This document shows, piece by piece, positions 53,725 through 63,752 of a stretch of DNA of 64,000 nucleotides; within the stretch, counting starts at the first letter, position 1; each line of letters begins with the position of its first letter. The DNA is from Corynebacterium canis (lineage in GTDB: Bacteria > Actinomycetota > Actinomycetes > Mycobacteriales > Mycobacteriaceae), in contig NZ_CP047080.1 in the NCBI RefSeq assembly GCF_030408595.1, positions 1,509,247 through 1,573,246 on the forward strand. The letters run 5' to 3'. The notes beneath the pieces are model-generated. The model was not told the DNA's origin and searched no databases. It saw only the letters and a list, made by a program, of their open reading frames with translations. A program made the position numbers and the translations under genes.

Positions 53725-54960
53725 TTAGTCGTTCTCCTTGGTTACGCGCCATTGAATCACTGGCAGCGCTGGTTTCATAGCGGTAAACGTGCCCACGCGG
53801 TATTCGTGCGCGACGTCGATACGCATGATCGAACCGCCGTATTGCTTACGCAACCGCCAGAGCTTTTGTTCGGATTCTACTGTGACGGCATTGGCCACTA
53901 GGCGACCCCCCACGGGCAGCGCGGCCCACGCGGTTTCAAACACGGCGGCCGCGGTAAGGCCACCGCCGATAAAGATGATATTGGGCGGTGGCGCGTCCAG
54001 AAGCGCTTTCGGGGCCGCGCCCAGCACCTTGAGCGTGGGCACGCCCAAGGCCATGGCGTTGCGGGCGATCCGCTGTTTCCGGTCCTCGTTGACTTCGAAA
54101 CAACATGCGGATAGCCGGGGTTCGGCGCGCATCGCCTCGATAGCGATCGAGCCCGAGCCACCCCCGATATCCCACAACATCTCGCCGGGCCGCGGGGCCA
54201 ATGCGGAAACGGTCAGCGCCCGGATATCGCGCTTGGTCAGCTGCCCATCGGACTCGTATTCGGCGTCCGGCAAGCCGGGCACGCAACTGTGCGTGGGGCC
54301 CCGCGGAACCACCGCAAGTACGTTCAAAGCGCTTTCCGGATTCGGGGGCAAGGCGGCGGTGCCATAGAGCTCCTGCTCGTCGGCGCTGCCGAGATCGCTC
54401 AACACGGTAAGTTTGGCGGCCTCGTGCCCGAGGGCCTGCAAAAGCGCGGCCACCTCCCCCACGCTTGTTTCGTCGCGGCACAGCACCATAAAGGGTTGGC
54501 CACCGTCTACGAATGGCACGATGCTGGCCACGGGTTTTGTCACCAGCGATACCACTGGTGTTTGATCCACCGCCCAGCCGAGGCGCGCGCACGCCAGCGA
54601 CACCGAAGACGGCGCGGAATGCACGCGAATGTACTGCGCGCCGAGGATGCGAATCAGGGTGGTGCCTATCCCGTGGAACATGGGATCGCCGGAAGCCAGC
54701 ACCGCGACCCGGCTTCCCGCAAGTTCCTGAAACAGCGGCTCAATAGAAGGTATGAGCGGCGAGGGCCAGGGGCGGCGTTCGGCGCGACATTGCTCGGGCA
54801 GCAGGTTGAGTTGCCGCCACGAACCCACGATAACCTCCGCATTAAGCAGCGCGTTGCGGGCCGTTTCGGTGAGGCCGGGGAAGCCGTCGGCGCCGATGCC
54901 GACCACTTCGATGGGGGTGGCCGGGTCGGTCGGATGCCGTTTCGCAGCGAGTTGCGTCAT
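53725..54960 (-). CDS. cobL: Precorrin-6Y C5,15-methyltransferase, decarboxylating (CobL)
   Basis: 411 residues from ATG 54960 (MTQLAAKRHPTDPA); the frame runs to 54996 but would overlap the SDR gene. Residues 1-210 are CbiE-like: EVVGIGADGFPGLTETARNA, VAVLASGDPMFHGIGTTLIR, SVSLACARLGWAVDQTPVVS. Residues 235-400 are CbiT-like: KRDIRALTVSALAPRPGEML, WDIGGGSGSIAIEAMR motif I, and NIIFIGGGLTAAAVFE. It methylates C5 and C15 and removes the C12 acetate side chain. It lies 1 bp from cobM. Confidence 0.94.
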   Translation of the reverse strand: MTQLAAKRHPTDPATPIEVVGIGADGFPGLTETARNALLNAEVIVGSWRQLNLLPEQCRAERRPWPSPLIPSIEPLFQELAGSRVAVLASGDPMFHGIGTTLIRILGAQYIRVHSAPSSVSLACARLGWAVDQTPVVSLVTKPVASIVPFVDGGQPFMVLCRDETSVGEVAALLQALGHEAAKLTVLSDLGSADEQELYGTAALPPNPESALNVLAVVPRGPTHSCVPGLPDAEYESDGQLTKRDIRALTVSALAPRPGEMLWDIGGGSGSIAIEAMRAEPRLSACCFEVNEDRKQRIARNAMALGVPTLKVLGAAPKALLDAPPPNIIFIGGGLTAAAVFETAWAALPVGGRLVANAVTVESEQKLWRLRKQYGGSIMRIDVAHEYRVGTFTAMKPALPVIQWRVTKEND

Positions 54961-54982
54961 AGGCACCCATCGTACTGGGTTT

Positions 54983-55702
54983 TTAACGCGGCACACGACG
55001 CCACACGGGGCGCGGCACCAAGCGCATCACACCCGCCACATAACGCAACTTGCCAGGTACCCAGATGGTTGCCGAGCCGGGACGCCGCAGCCGCTCCGCA
55101 ACCTTGGTGGCCACATCCGCGGGGTACACGGATAGGGGTGCGGGTTTCATGCCGGCGGTCATGGAGCCGATCACAAACCCCGGCCGCACCGTGATCAACC
55201 GAATATGTGTTCCATGCAGGGCATCGGTGAGCCCCTGGCAAAACGCATCCAACCCGGACTTGGTGGAACCGTACACATAATTGGGCCGCCGCGGCCGCCA
55301 CCCGGCGATCGAGGAAAACGCCACGAGCGTCGCGGGCTCCGCCTGATGACGCAGCTCATCGGCCAGCACGGTAAGCACGGAAACTTGCGCCGTATAGTCC
55401 ACACTTGCGATTTCTACGGCGTGGGCTTCATCGTGTTCCGCGCGCTGCTGATCACCCAAAATGCCGAACGCGACGATCGCGGTTTCGATGGGCCCATGCT
55501 CCAACACCTGTTTGACGACGCCGCGGTGCGAGGCGTAATCAGTCGCCTCAAAGGGCACCACCTCGACCGCCGCCTCCACATTGGGGATGTGCACGGCCTC
55601 CGGCCGGCGGGCCGCCACGATAACCTTCTTGCCTTTGCAAAGGCGTTGCACCAATTCCACGCCGATATCGCTGGTGCCGCCAAACAATACGATATTTCCC
55701 AT
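54983..55702 (-). CDS. Short-chain dehydrogenase (Rv2073c-like, DprE2-related)
   Basis: 239 residues. Rossmann NAD(P) motif NIVLFGGTSDIGVELVQRLC at residues 3-22; catalytic Ser in LVAFSSIAGWRP; Tyr-xxx-Lys in NYVYGSTKSGLDAF (YGSTK); and VRPGFVIGSMTAGM. It resembles actinobacterial SDR proteins such as DprE2 and Rv2073c, which reduce ketosugars on decaprenyl carriers, but the specific substrate is unknown. It is not known as a cobalamin enzyme, although cobL lies 22 bp downstream; its start overlaps the pepE stop (TAATG). Confidence 0.9.
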   Translation of the reverse strand: MGNIVLFGGTSDIGVELVQRLCKGKKVIVAARRPEAVHIPNVEAAVEVVPFEATDYASHRGVVKQVLEHGPIETAIVAFGILGDQQRAEHDEAHAVEIASVDYTAQVSVLTVLADELRHQAEPATLVAFSSIAGWRPRRPNYVYGSTKSGLDAFCQGLTDALHGTHIRLITVRPGFVIGSMTAGMKPAPLSVYPADVATKVAERLRRPGSATIWVPGKLRYVAGVMRLVPRPVWRRVPR

Positions 55703-56829
55703 TATTGCAGCCCGTGGGGTTGGTTATTTACGGCCTCGCAGCCGTGTTCGGTGACGATCACGATGTCTTCAATGCGCGCGCCGACGCGGCCCTCCAGATA
55801 GATGCCGGGCTCCACGGAAAACGCCATGCCGGGCTCCAACACCAGTTCGTTTCCGGCCATGATAAAAGGCTCCTCGTGGGTGGATAGCCCGATGCCGTGA
55901 CCGGTGCGGTGGATAAAGTCATCCCCAAACCCATGGGCCGAAATAATGCCCCGCGCGACCGCGTCGATACTCGCCGCAGTGACCCCTGGACGCACCGCAC
56001 GCACGGCCGCCGCCTGCGCCTCTTCGAGCACCGCATACAGGCGGGCGAAATCGGGATCGGAAACCGGCTGATCGGGGCCGCCCACCACGTACGTGCGGGT
56101 GCAATCGGAGTGATAGGACGGGCCGAACGTACCGCCGATATCCACCACCACAACATCGCCGAGCTGCAGCACCCGATCCGAAAAGGAATGGTGCGGGTTG
56201 GCGCCGTTCGGGCCGGAGCCAACGATAATAAAGTCCACGGACGCATGTTCCTGCAGGATCAGGCGCTCCAGCTCCGCCGCCACCTGCGCCTCGGTCGCGC
56301 CGGGCACCAACAACTCCGGAACCATGGCGTGCACGCGGTCGATGGCGGCACCAGCCTCACGCAGGGCGCTGATCTCGCCGGGATCCTTGCGCATAAACAG
56401 CTCTTTAAGCACCTGACCAGCCAAGACGGTCTTGCCGTGCAGCAGCTCCTGCAACGGCAGGACGTGGTCGGCGGTAAGCGCGGAGCCGAGGCCGACCACG
56501 GGGGCCGTCGGCAAGCTGCCAAGGGCCGCAATCGCGAGCCGGTGCGGTTCTTCGCCGTCCACCCAACCGCGGACCTCGATATCCAGTTCGGGAATCGCGG
56601 AGAGCGCTAGATCGCCACGGTCCACGGCGGGAAGCAGCATCGTAGGTCTCCCGTTCGCCGGGACCACTAAAGCCGTAAGCCGCTCGTGTGTTTGTATCCA
56701 CGAACCGGTGAGATAGGCGAGCTCGGCGCCGGTACCAAAGATCAATCCATCAAGGTCGGCAGTGCGGGCCGCGGCCGCGGCGCGGGCCAAGCGATCGGCA
56801 TACGTATGCGTTGGAAACAAGGAAGACAT
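55702..56829 (-). CDS. M24 family Xaa-Pro peptidase (PepE/PepQ-like)
   Basis: 375 residues from ATG 56829 (MSSLFPTHTYADRL); the frame reaches 56856. An N-terminal creatinase-type domain (residues 1-125) is followed by the pita-bread catalytic domain. Metal ligands are visible: Asp in VVVDIGGTF, Asp in SYHSDCTRTYVVGG, His in IHRTGHGIGLSTHEE, Glu in FSVEPGIYLEGRVGARIEDI and its downstream Glu. It cleaves Xaa-Pro dipeptides or iminopeptides in the cytoplasm. Position in a run that includes gluQ and helY matches mycobacterial PepE Rv2089c. It is 1 bp overlapping the SDR gene. Confidence 0.92.
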   Translation of the reverse strand: MSSLFPTHTYADRLARAAAAARTADLDGLIFGTGAELAYLTGSWIQTHERLTALVVPANGRPTMLLPAVDRGDLALSAIPELDIEVRGWVDGEEPHRLAIAALGSLPTAPVVGLGSALTADHVLPLQELLHGKTVLAGQVLKELFMRKDPGEISALREAGAAIDRVHAMVPELLVPGATEAQVAAELERLILQEHASVDFIIVGSGPNGANPHHSFSDRVLQLGDVVVVDIGGTFGPSYHSDCTRTYVVGGPDQPVSDPDFARLYAVLEEAQAAAVRAVRPGVTAASIDAVARGIISAHGFGDDFIHRTGHGIGLSTHEEPFIMAGNELVLEPGMAFSVEPGIYLEGRVGARIEDIVIVTEHGCEAVNNQPHGLQ

Positions 56830-56852
56830 GCGCCCATCATAGGCATGCCCGG

Positions 56853-57728
56853 TCACAGCCAGATGAATGGTTCACGCGGAATGGCCCCGATGCTAAAACG
56901 CTCCAGCAATTCCGCGGCCGAGCGCGCCCCCGGCAAACCGATCGAAGCGCCAAGACGTTCGAGCACGTCATCGCCCATTTCGCGGAAGGTTACCGGGCCA
57001 TCCCGCTTGGCCAGCCGCTGGCCCGCGGCGTTCAACACTAGGGGCACATGGATGTAGCGCGGGGTGGCCACGCCGAGCAGATGCGCGAGATATGCCTGGC
57101 GCGGCGCGGAGGAAAGCAGATCGTCCCCACGCACTACTTGGTCGATGTTTTGGAACGCATCGTCGACAACCACGGCGAGGTTATACGCCCAATCGGCGCG
57201 CTTGAGCACCATATCATCGACGAGCCCCACGTAATCGCCCACAAATTCATCGGTGACCGTCCACGAATTCACCGTGCTGCGCAGCCGCAATGCGGGCACC
57301 CGACCCTGGGCGCGCAACGCCGCGCGGCGGTGATCCCGCTCCGCTTCGCTTAGGTCTCGGCAAGTGCCCGGATACGCGCCCAGCAAGGCGTGCGGGGCCG
57401 CCGCGGCCGCTAGAATATCTTTGCGGGAGCAATAGCACTCGTAGGTGGGCAGGCGGCGCAATGCGTCCTCGTAGGCCGCAAAACGGGTGTGCTGGTACAA
57501 CACCTCACCGTCCCAATCCACCCCGAGCGCGGCGAGGTCTTCCAGCTGCCGCGCGGCGGAAGCGTCCGAGGAACGCCCGGAATCGATATCCTCCACCCGC
57601 ATATAGAACGCACGTCCGGTTGAACGGGCGCACAACCAGGCGAGGAGGGCGGTGCGCAGATTGCCAAAATGCAGGTCCCCCGAAGGGGAAGGCGCGTATC
57701 GGCCAGCGCCGCTCGTTGTATCAGGCAC
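56853..57728 (-). CDS. gluQ: Glutamyl-Q tRNA(Asp) synthetase (GluQRS)
   Basis: 291 residues from GTG 57728; it overlaps the helY stop by 8 bp. The class I HIGH motif appears as [20 protein letters not shown] (HFGN); KLTKR-like KMSK is the [13 protein letters not shown] stretch. Zn-site ligands C, C, Y, C occur in [12 protein letters not shown] with [11 protein letters not shown]. GluQRS resembles the catalytic half of glutamyl-tRNA synthetase without the anticodon-binding domain, and attaches glutamate to queuosine on tRNA-Asp. It is placed between pepE (23 bp) and helY in a tight run. Confidence 0.93.
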   Translation of the reverse strand: MPDTTSGAGRYAPSPSGDLHFGNLRTALLAWLCARSTGRAFYMRVEDIDSGRSSDASAARQLEDLAALGVDWDGEVLYQHTRFAAYEDALRRLPTYECYCSRKDILAAAAAPHALLGAYPGTCRDLSEAERDHRRAALRAQGRVPALRLRSTVNSWTVTDEFVGDYVGLVDDMVLKRADWAYNLAVVVDDAFQNIDQVVRGDDLLSSAPRQAYLAHLLGVATPRYIHVPLVLNAAGQRLAKRDGPVTFREMGDDVLERLGASIGLPGARSAAELLERFSIGAIPREPFIWL

Positions 57729-60486
57729 CGATCGCCACCACGCCCCGTCGAATCGCCTCGATGGCCTGCTGCGCGCTGCGGCGAATCTCCCGCGAATACC
57801 CCGTGGCGCGCACCTGTTCGAGTAGGTCAATGACCTGGCGGCACCAGCGCACAAAATCACCAGGGGTAAGCTCAGCGCCGCATTGCGCTGCCGCCGCCAT
57901 GCAATAACCCAGCGGGGCGCCGGCCGTCCACTGGTGAATGGCCAGCGAAAACTCCGGCTCCGGGCGGCGGGTGGCGGGCAGATTATGGCGCTGCTCATCC
58001 ATGACCAATTCCTCCCAAATGCGGTCGGTGTTGTTCATGGCGTTCGCCATCGCATCCGTGGCGGCCTCCGCCACGCGTCGCGTCTCTTTTCGATTCTCAA
58101 AGGTGCACATGCTGACCACGCCGGCCAGCTCCGCGGGATCCAAGCCTTCCCAAATCCCGCGCCGCAAGCATTGCGCCACCAAGAGGTCCGACTCGTTGTG
58201 GATCTGGGCCAGCCGCTCCCCTTCCTCCGTGATAGTGGGAACGCGTTGCTCATCGAACTCCACGTAATTCATCTCTTCGAGCAGGTCCAAGATCCGGTCA
58301 AAGTGCTTGCCCAGGGTGTCCACGGCAGCCGACACCCGTCCGCGCAATTGTTCTAATTCACGCTCGCGCCGCAGCAGGCGTTCGCCCAAACGTGCGAGGT
58401 GTTCGCGCTGTGGCCAATGGTGCACCTCGTGGGCGCGAATCTCCGCGCGCAAACCCGCCACCACGGGACCACCACGCACCCGCGCCTGATGCTTTAAACG
58501 TTTCGGGCGCGGATAATTGCCCCGGCGGAACTCTTCCACGATCGAATTGGTGGTGCGCCGCGGTTTCAGCGTCACATCGCGCGGCAACCGCATATGCCCC
58601 ACCACGATCGGCGGATTTGCAAAAGATTCGGAATCAATGCGGCCGGACCAGCCGGTCTCCATGGTGACCCACGGTCGCGGATCGTGCGGGCTATCCGCCA
58701 CTCGCACAACCACCGCTAACATGGGCTTTTTCTTGCCGGGTAGTGCCAGGACGTCGCCAAGCTGAGCCTTGCGCAGCACCGCCTTTACCTCGCGGAAGCG
58801 TTCCTCAAGGTTACGGCGTTTGGCGTTGCGCTCCTCCGCGCTCAGCCGGTAACGCAGGTCCAGGTAGTCCCGCACCATCGCCTCCGGGTCGGCGCTTTCG
58901 TTGCTGCGGACTTCCTCCGGCGCGAGCTCTTGGATGGCCTCGGCGAATTCGCGGCTTAGCGTGGCCACCGTGTTCGCGGCGCGTTCCGCCTCGCGCACCT
59001 CGTCGACCACGGATTCGTCGGCCTGATACTGGGCGAAAGACTTTTCGAGCAGCCGGTGGGCTTGCTCGTAGCCGACCGTGGACAGCAGATTCACGCTCAT
59101 GTTATAGCCAGGTTCGAACGTGGATACGAGCGGGTAGGTGCGTGTGGAAGCCAGCCCCGCCACCGCCTCCGGATCCATCGCGGGCGACCATTGCACCACC
59201 GCATTGCCCTTGATATCGATACCCCGCCGCCCCGCGCGGCCCGTCAGCTGCGTGTACTGCCCGGGGGTGAGGTCCACATGCGCCTCGCCGTCGAACTTCA
59301 CCAATTTCTCCAGCACCACGCTGCGCGCCGGCATATTAATGCCCAGCGCCAGGGTTTCCGTGGCGAACACCGCCCGCACCAACCCGCGTACGAACAACTC
59401 TTCGACGATATGCCGGAAGGCGGGCAACATGCCTGCGTGGTGCGCGGCGAACCCCCGCTGCAGGGCGCGTTTCCACTGCCTAAACCGCAGCACCTCCAGA
59501 TCGGCCGCGGGGATATCCGCCACCCCGTTATCCACGATTTGGCCAATCTGTTCGGCTTCTTCGTCCGTGGTCAGGGTGAGCTGTGAGTGCAAACATTGCA
59601 TAAGCGCGCCGTCGCAACCCGCGCGGGAAAAGATAAAGTTAATGGCGGGCAGCATGTTTTTGCCGTGCAGAATCCGCAGCACCTCGGGGCGCCCCAACGG
59701 CCGGAATTCGGCCTCCGCGCGCGGCCCCGTGGTTGCGCGTTTGCCGCTTGAACGGGCCCTAAACCCACCCGTTTCCTGCGACCACTGTTCGCGCACATGT
59801 TCGCGGTGTTCAAGGCGGGTCACGGCCTGCTGTAGCGAACGGTTTACCTGCCCGCCCGTGTCCGGCTCAAACAGCGGAAACACCTTCCGCCCCACCATCA
59901 TCCACTGCTCGAGCGGCACCGGGCGAATGTCCGAAACAATCACGTCCGTATCCCCGCGGACCATGGATAACCAGGCGCCGAACTCCTCGGAATTGCTCAC
60001 CGTCGCGGACAGCCCAATGATGCGGACGCGTTCGTCTAAGTTCAGGATCACTTCCTCCCACACGGCGCCGCGGGAGACGTCGGAAAGGAAGTGGATCTCG
60101 TCCATCACAACGTGGCTCAAACGTTCTAATGTTGGCGATTCCGCGTAAATCATATTGCGCAATACTTCGGTGGTCATGACCACCACCTCGGCGTGGCCGT
60201 TTATAGACACATCGCCGGTAAGCAACCCCACCGTTTCCTCGCCGTGCGCCTTTACAAGGTCGTGGTATTTTTGGTTGCTCAGCGCCTTAATCGGCGTGGT
60301 GTAAAAGCACTTTGTGCCCCTCGAAAGCGCGAGCGAAACCGCGAATTCCCCGACGATGGTTTTGCCGGCGCCGGTGGGTGCGCACACCAGCACGCCCCGA
60401 TCCTCTTCGACAGCGCGGCACCCCTGAATCTGAAACGGATCCAGGGGAAACTTCAGGTTAGCTGTGAATTCGGCGAGGTGACTCAT
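57721..60486 (-). CDS. helY: DExH-box superfamily 2 helicase (HelY/Ski2-like)
   Basis: 921 residues. Walker A APTGAGKT at 36-43, DEIH at 129-132 ([15 protein letters not shown]), SATVSN, the ratchet domain and conserved [27 protein letters not shown], followed by a C-terminal helical domain typical of Ski2/Mtr4-type RNA helicases ([20 protein letters not shown] and so on). The orthologue in M. tuberculosis is HelY Rv2092c. It probably unwinds structured RNA or RNA:DNA hybrids in RNA decay or repair. It begins 17 bp from tatC. Confidence 0.93.
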   Translation of the reverse strand: MSHLAEFTANLKFPLDPFQIQGCRAVEEDRGVLVCAPTGAGKTIVGEFAVSLALSRGTKCFYTTPIKALSNQKYHDLVKAHGEETVGLLTGDVSINGHAEVVVMTTEVLRNMIYAESPTLERLSHVVMDEIHFLSDVSRGAVWEEVILNLDERVRIIGLSATVSNSEEFGAWLSMVRGDTDVIVSDIRPVPLEQWMMVGRKVFPLFEPDTGGQVNRSLQQAVTRLEHREHVREQWSQETGGFRARSSGKRATTGPRAEAEFRPLGRPEVLRILHGKNMLPAINFIFSRAGCDGALMQCLHSQLTLTTDEEAEQIGQIVDNGVADIPAADLEVLRFRQWKRALQRGFAAHHAGMLPAFRHIVEELFVRGLVRAVFATETLALGINMPARSVVLEKLVKFDGEAHVDLTPGQYTQLTGRAGRRGIDIKGNAVVQWSPAMDPEAVAGLASTRTYPLVSTFEPGYNMSVNLLSTVGYEQAHRLLEKSFAQYQADESVVDEVREAERAANTVATLSREFAEAIQELAPEEVRSNESADPEAMVRDYLDLRYRLSAEERNAKRRNLEERFREVKAVLRKAQLGDVLALPGKKKPMLAVVVRVADSPHDPRPWVTMETGWSGRIDSESFANPPIVVGHMRLPRDVTLKPRRTTNSIVEEFRRGNYPRPKRLKHQARVRGGPVVAGLRAEIRAHEVHHWPQREHLARLGERLLRRERELEQLRGRVSAAVDTLGKHFDRILDLLEEMNYVEFDEQRVPTITEEGERLAQIHNESDLLVAQCLRRGIWEGLDPAELAGVVSMCTFENRKETRRVAEAATDAMANAMNNTDRIWEELVMDEQRHNLPATRRPEPEFSLAIHQWTAGAPLGYCMAAAAQCGAELTPGDFVRWCRQVIDLLEQVRATGYSREIRRSAQQAIEAIRRGVVAIGA

Positions 60487-60503
60487 GCCTCCAACTTACC
60501 CGG

Positions 60504-61517
60504 TCAGAGCACGTCGTCGAAGTCCGAACCGCTCCGTTCCGCAAGATTTCCGCGCTGCTCAACCCCGCGGGCATTCGTGATTGGCGTCGGCGCGTCAATG
60601 CTTGTCGACGCCGCGATATCGCCCGCCGCACCCACCCCACCCGAGGCGGTGATCGGCGAAGACTCGTCGTCAGCAATATCCAGCCAGTCGGGGCGCTTCC
60701 GGTCCCGGCGCTTATCGTTCAGGCGAGCGAACTGGATGGCCACCTCCACAAGGAGCACCAGCACGAATCCCAGCACCACCATCGAATACGGGTCCTGGCC
60801 TGGGGTAATAAACGCGGCGAAGACGGCGAGCAGAATGATAATTAAACGCCGTTTGGTGCGGAGTTGTTCGTACGTGATCACACCGGCGATATTCAACATG
60901 GCCAGGATCAGCGGAACCTCAAAGCTCACGCCAAATATAAGCAGGAATGCGAGCAAAAAGTTGAAATATTGTTCGCCGTTGAGGGCGGTGGTTTGGCTAT
61001 CTGCGCCGATGGTCAGCAAGAACGAAAGGCCAAGCGCGATAACAAAGTATGCAAGCACCGCGCCGCACACAAACAATGTGACGGCTATGGACACAAACGA
61101 AAACGTCCAGCGGCGCTCGTTCTTCATCAATCCCGGCGTGATAAAACCCCACAATTGGGCGAGCCATATGGGTGAGGCAAACACCGCGCCCGCCAGCGAA
61201 CCTACCTTGAGGCGCAGCATAAACATCTCAAACGGCCCGGTGGCCAGCAGCTTGCATTCGCCATCGGCGGTGAAACTAGCCCGCGCCTCCGGCGGCAGGC
61301 TGCAATAGGGGCCGCGCAAGATCTCACCGAGCGATGGCAGGCCGAACGGGTTGGCCTGGTACCACCAGAAGCCAACGATAGTGCCAATCGCCAGCGCGAC
61401 GAGGGAAATGATCAGGCGGCGCCGCAGCTCCTGAATGTGTTCTACCAGCGACATCGAGCCGTCGGCGGGCCGCTTTTTCTTTTTCTTCTTGGTGGGTTTT
61501 TGTTCAGCGGTGCTCAT
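60504..61517 (-). CDS. tatC: Sec-independent translocase subunit TatC
   Basis: 337 residues. Six membrane spans with the TatC opening SMSLVEHIQELRRRLIISLV and the periplasmic loop LKVGSLAGAVFASPIWLAQL, WGFITPGLMKNERRW, and the later SFEVPLILAMLNIAGVITYE. The N-terminus is lysine-rich (KPTKKKKKKRP). A 75-residue cytoplasmic tail (residues 262-337) with NDKRRDRKRPDWLDIADDES is longer than the E. coli protein. TatC recognises twin-arginine signal peptides and forms the receptor complex with TatB/TatA. It follows tatA by 20 bp. Confidence 0.96.
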   Translation of the reverse strand: MSTAEQKPTKKKKKKRPADGSMSLVEHIQELRRRLIISLVALAIGTIVGFWWYQANPFGLPSLGEILRGPYCSLPPEARASFTADGECKLLATGPFEMFMLRLKVGSLAGAVFASPIWLAQLWGFITPGLMKNERRWTFSFVSIAVTLFVCGAVLAYFVIALGLSFLLTIGADSQTTALNGEQYFNFLLAFLLIFGVSFEVPLILAMLNIAGVITYEQLRTKRRLIIILLAVFAAFITPGQDPYSMVVLGFVLVLLVEVAIQFARLNDKRRDRKRPDWLDIADDESSPITASGGVGAAGDIAASTSIDAPTPITNARGVEQRGNLAERSGSDFDDVL

Positions 61518-61537
61518 GGGACGACGCTGCTACCCCA

Positions 61538-61822
61538 CTATTGCTGTTGCTGCGACTGCTGCTGCGGAGCGGGTTGCTGAACTGGTTGCTGCACCGGCTG
61601 CTCAAGCGGCTGCGCCTGGATGGGCTGCGCTTGCACCTGCTGCTGCGTGATGGCTCGCTGCTCGTGCGCCTCATCGTCGCGGCTCATTTCCTTCACCTCG
61701 GACTTGAAGATGCGCATCGAACGCCCAAGCGAACGTGCCGCATCTGGAAGCTTCTTAGCGCCGAACAAAAGCACCACGAGCACGGCAATAATTATGAATT
61801 CGGTGGGCCCTAGAGTAGGCAT
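61538..61822 (-). CDS. tatA: Sec-independent translocase subunit TatA
   Basis: 94 residues from ATG 61822 ([10 protein letters not shown]); the longer frame to 61837 adds five residues. A single N-terminal span ([20 protein letters not shown]) is followed by the amphipathic helix [20 protein letters not shown] with the FGxxKLP hinge. The C-terminal tail is extremely Gln/Pro-rich ([20 protein letters not shown]). It oligomerises to make the protein-conducting path of the Tat system. It is preceded by pafC (24 bp) and followed by tatC. Confidence 0.95.
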   Translation of the reverse strand: MPTLGPTEFIIIAVLVVLLFGAKKLPDAARSLGRSMRIFKSEVKEMSRDDEAHEQRAITQQQVQAQPIQAQPLEQPVQQPVQQPAPQQQSQQQQ

Positions 61823-61846
61823 GGTGTCTTCCTCCAAGCTGGAAGT

Positions 61847-62809
61847 TTAATTGTCTGATGTTTCATCATACGCTGCCAGGGCAGAACTGGAACGCGCTGC
61901 CACGGCTGAAACGAGGGACGTCGGTGCAACAATACTAACCCGATCGGCGTTACTCAGTGCGAACCGCACAACCCAATCTTCCGAAAGCAGCGGCATCGTC
62001 GCATCAAACCACTCCGCATCGTGCTGGTCACCGAGAGTAATCGGAAAATACTCGGCCAGCCATGTGGCCTCCGAACGCAGCCGCAACTGCACCTCATCGG
62101 CGCCGAAATCGAACGGATTCTTGGCATCAAAACGCAGCAATTCGGTGTGCGGCTCGGCGGCGGCTTCCAACACCTCAACGTCCAGCATGCGATCCGTGCG
62201 GAAGGTGCGGTGCGCCTCCGCCTGGGTATCCCAAGCCGTCACATACGTGATACCCTCGTGCGCGAACACACGTGCTGGCGAGACCTCGCGTACCGACACT
62301 TCATCGGTGGAGGCGCTGTGATAGCGGAACTTCAGCCTATGCTGCTGCTCCATCGCCTGCCGGACGGCGTCCAACACAGGTTCGGTAGACACCTCACCCG
62401 CCAACGAATCCACCACGGCAACCATCTCATCCTGCATAATGCCGCGCAGCTTCTCCGCCGCGCTGAGCACCGCGGATCGGTCCATCAACCCCGGCACATT
62501 CTCCAAGGAATCCAGGGCCAATAACAACGCCCCGGCCTCGGTCTGCGTCAGCCGCAACGGCTGATCCATGCCCTGATTATTCGTAACATTGACGCCGAGA
62601 TAGCTGTGGTCCAAATCCACCAGATCGTCCGGAAACATGCCGGGCAAACCGCAGCACCACAGGCGATCCAAATCGTCTTTAATTTCGGATGGTTTACGGC
62701 CCAAATCGGCGGCGGCCTCCATGATCGTGCGACCCGGATGGGCCTCAAAATACGGAAGCAGATTGAGCATACGAACCAAATCTTCGAGCCTGGCCGAACT
62801 ATGCGCCAC
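61847..62809 (-). CDS. pafC: WYL-domain transcriptional regulator PafC
   Basis: 320 residues. N-terminal winged helix DLVRMLNLLPYFEAHPGRTI, EAAADLGRKPSEIKDDLDRL, then the WYL domain with LKFRYHSASTDEVSVREVSP and ARVFAHEGITYVTAWDTQAE, and a C-terminal WCX part. PafC pairs with PafB as a heterodimer that activates DNA damage genes independently of LexA, on binding single-stranded DNA. The start overlaps the pafB stop by 11 bp, so the two are coupled. Confidence 0.93.
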   Translation of the reverse strand: MAHSSARLEDLVRMLNLLPYFEAHPGRTIMEAAADLGRKPSEIKDDLDRLWCCGLPGMFPDDLVDLDHSYLGVNVTNNQGMDQPLRLTQTEAGALLLALDSLENVPGLMDRSAVLSAAEKLRGIMQDEMVAVVDSLAGEVSTEPVLDAVRQAMEQQHRLKFRYHSASTDEVSVREVSPARVFAHEGITYVTAWDTQAEAHRTFRTDRMLDVEVLEAAAEPHTELLRFDAKNPFDFGADEVQLRLRSEATWLAEYFPITLGDQHDAEWFDATMPLLSEDWVVRFALSNADRVSIVAPTSLVSAVAARSSSALAAYDETSDN

Positions 62810-63752
62810 GGTACACCTCCTGCGCCACTGCCAATTGCTGAATCACGGCCTCGCGCACCTCGCTCGGACCCAACACAACCGCGTGCGGAGCGTACGCCGC
62901 GGCGGTCCTGACCAGCCAATTCCGATCCACACCGGTGAGATCCCAAGTCCCATCGGCCCGTTGCACGCCCTTCGCTGCAAGCTCGTAGGCGCGCCCCTCG
63001 GCGATGGCCAGGTGGGCGTCGATAAGCTCCTGCCCGGTGCGCAACAACCGCTCCACAAAGCCTTGCAAATCTTCGTTCGGACGCGGGTGCGTCGCCTCAC
63101 CCACCGGCACAATGTCATCGACGCGCGTAATGCGGAAGGAACGCGGGGCATCACGATCGATATCGAAGCCCACGAGGTAAAGCCGATCGCGCACGTTGAC
63201 CAAACCCCACGGGTCCATCGTACGTGTGATCGCCTGCGCCGCCTGCCCCGAACGATACTGAAACGCTATTCGACGCCCGCGCCGGGTGGCGTTGAGCAAT
63301 GCGTCCAGCTGGCGAGCAGACAACGTAGAAATATCGTTTACTGCCGTGAATTGAGGTGCGGAATGGAGCTCACGATCTGCGCCTGCAGCTGCCAGCTTCG
63401 TCCACCCGGAGCGAGCGAAGGAACCAAGGTCCGGATCGAAACCCAGTTCGCCCGCGAGACCGAGCACGGTGGCCTCCGCGGGCGTAAAGTGCACTGGCGG
63501 CAACATGTACCGCTCGCGCTGCAGCCGGTAGCCAGCCTGAGCCACGGACTCGATGGGCACCCCTACCTTAGCCAAAATAGCACGGTCACGCGTGAAAATC
63601 GTATGAAACGACGCCGCCGAATACTCCGCATAACCATCCACGTGTTCATGAATCCACTGCGGAGATAAAAACTTGCGGCCAAGGCGATCGGCATTGAGAA
63701 ACGCAAAGGTCAAATTCGTGAGGCGTTCAATGACGCGATCACGAGCTACCAT
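62799..63752 (-). CDS. pafB: WYL-domain transcriptional regulator PafB
   Basis: 317 residues. The first 100 residues form the winged-helix domain, starting RDRVIERLTNLTFAFLNADR; YSAASFHTIFTRDRAILAKV and VPIESVAQAGYRLQRERYML follow. The WYL region lies at residues about 145-230 (RRGRRIAFQYRSGQAAQAIT, PWGLVNVRDRLYLVGFDIDR), and then a WCX-like domain. With PafC it controls the mycolic-actinobacterial DNA damage response. The start overlaps the pafA stop (ATGGTAG), giving translational coupling. Confidence 0.93.
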   Translation of the reverse strand: MVARDRVIERLTNLTFAFLNADRLGRKFLSPQWIHEHVDGYAEYSAASFHTIFTRDRAILAKVGVPIESVAQAGYRLQRERYMLPPVHFTPAEATVLGLAGELGFDPDLGSFARSGWTKLAAAGADRELHSAPQFTAVNDISTLSARQLDALLNATRRGRRIAFQYRSGQAAQAITRTMDPWGLVNVRDRLYLVGFDIDRDAPRSFRITRVDDIVPVGEATHPRPNEDLQGFVERLLRTGQELIDAHLAIAEGRAYELAAKGVQRADGTWDLTGVDRNWLVRTAAAYAPHAVVLGPSEVREAVIQQLAVAQEVYRGA

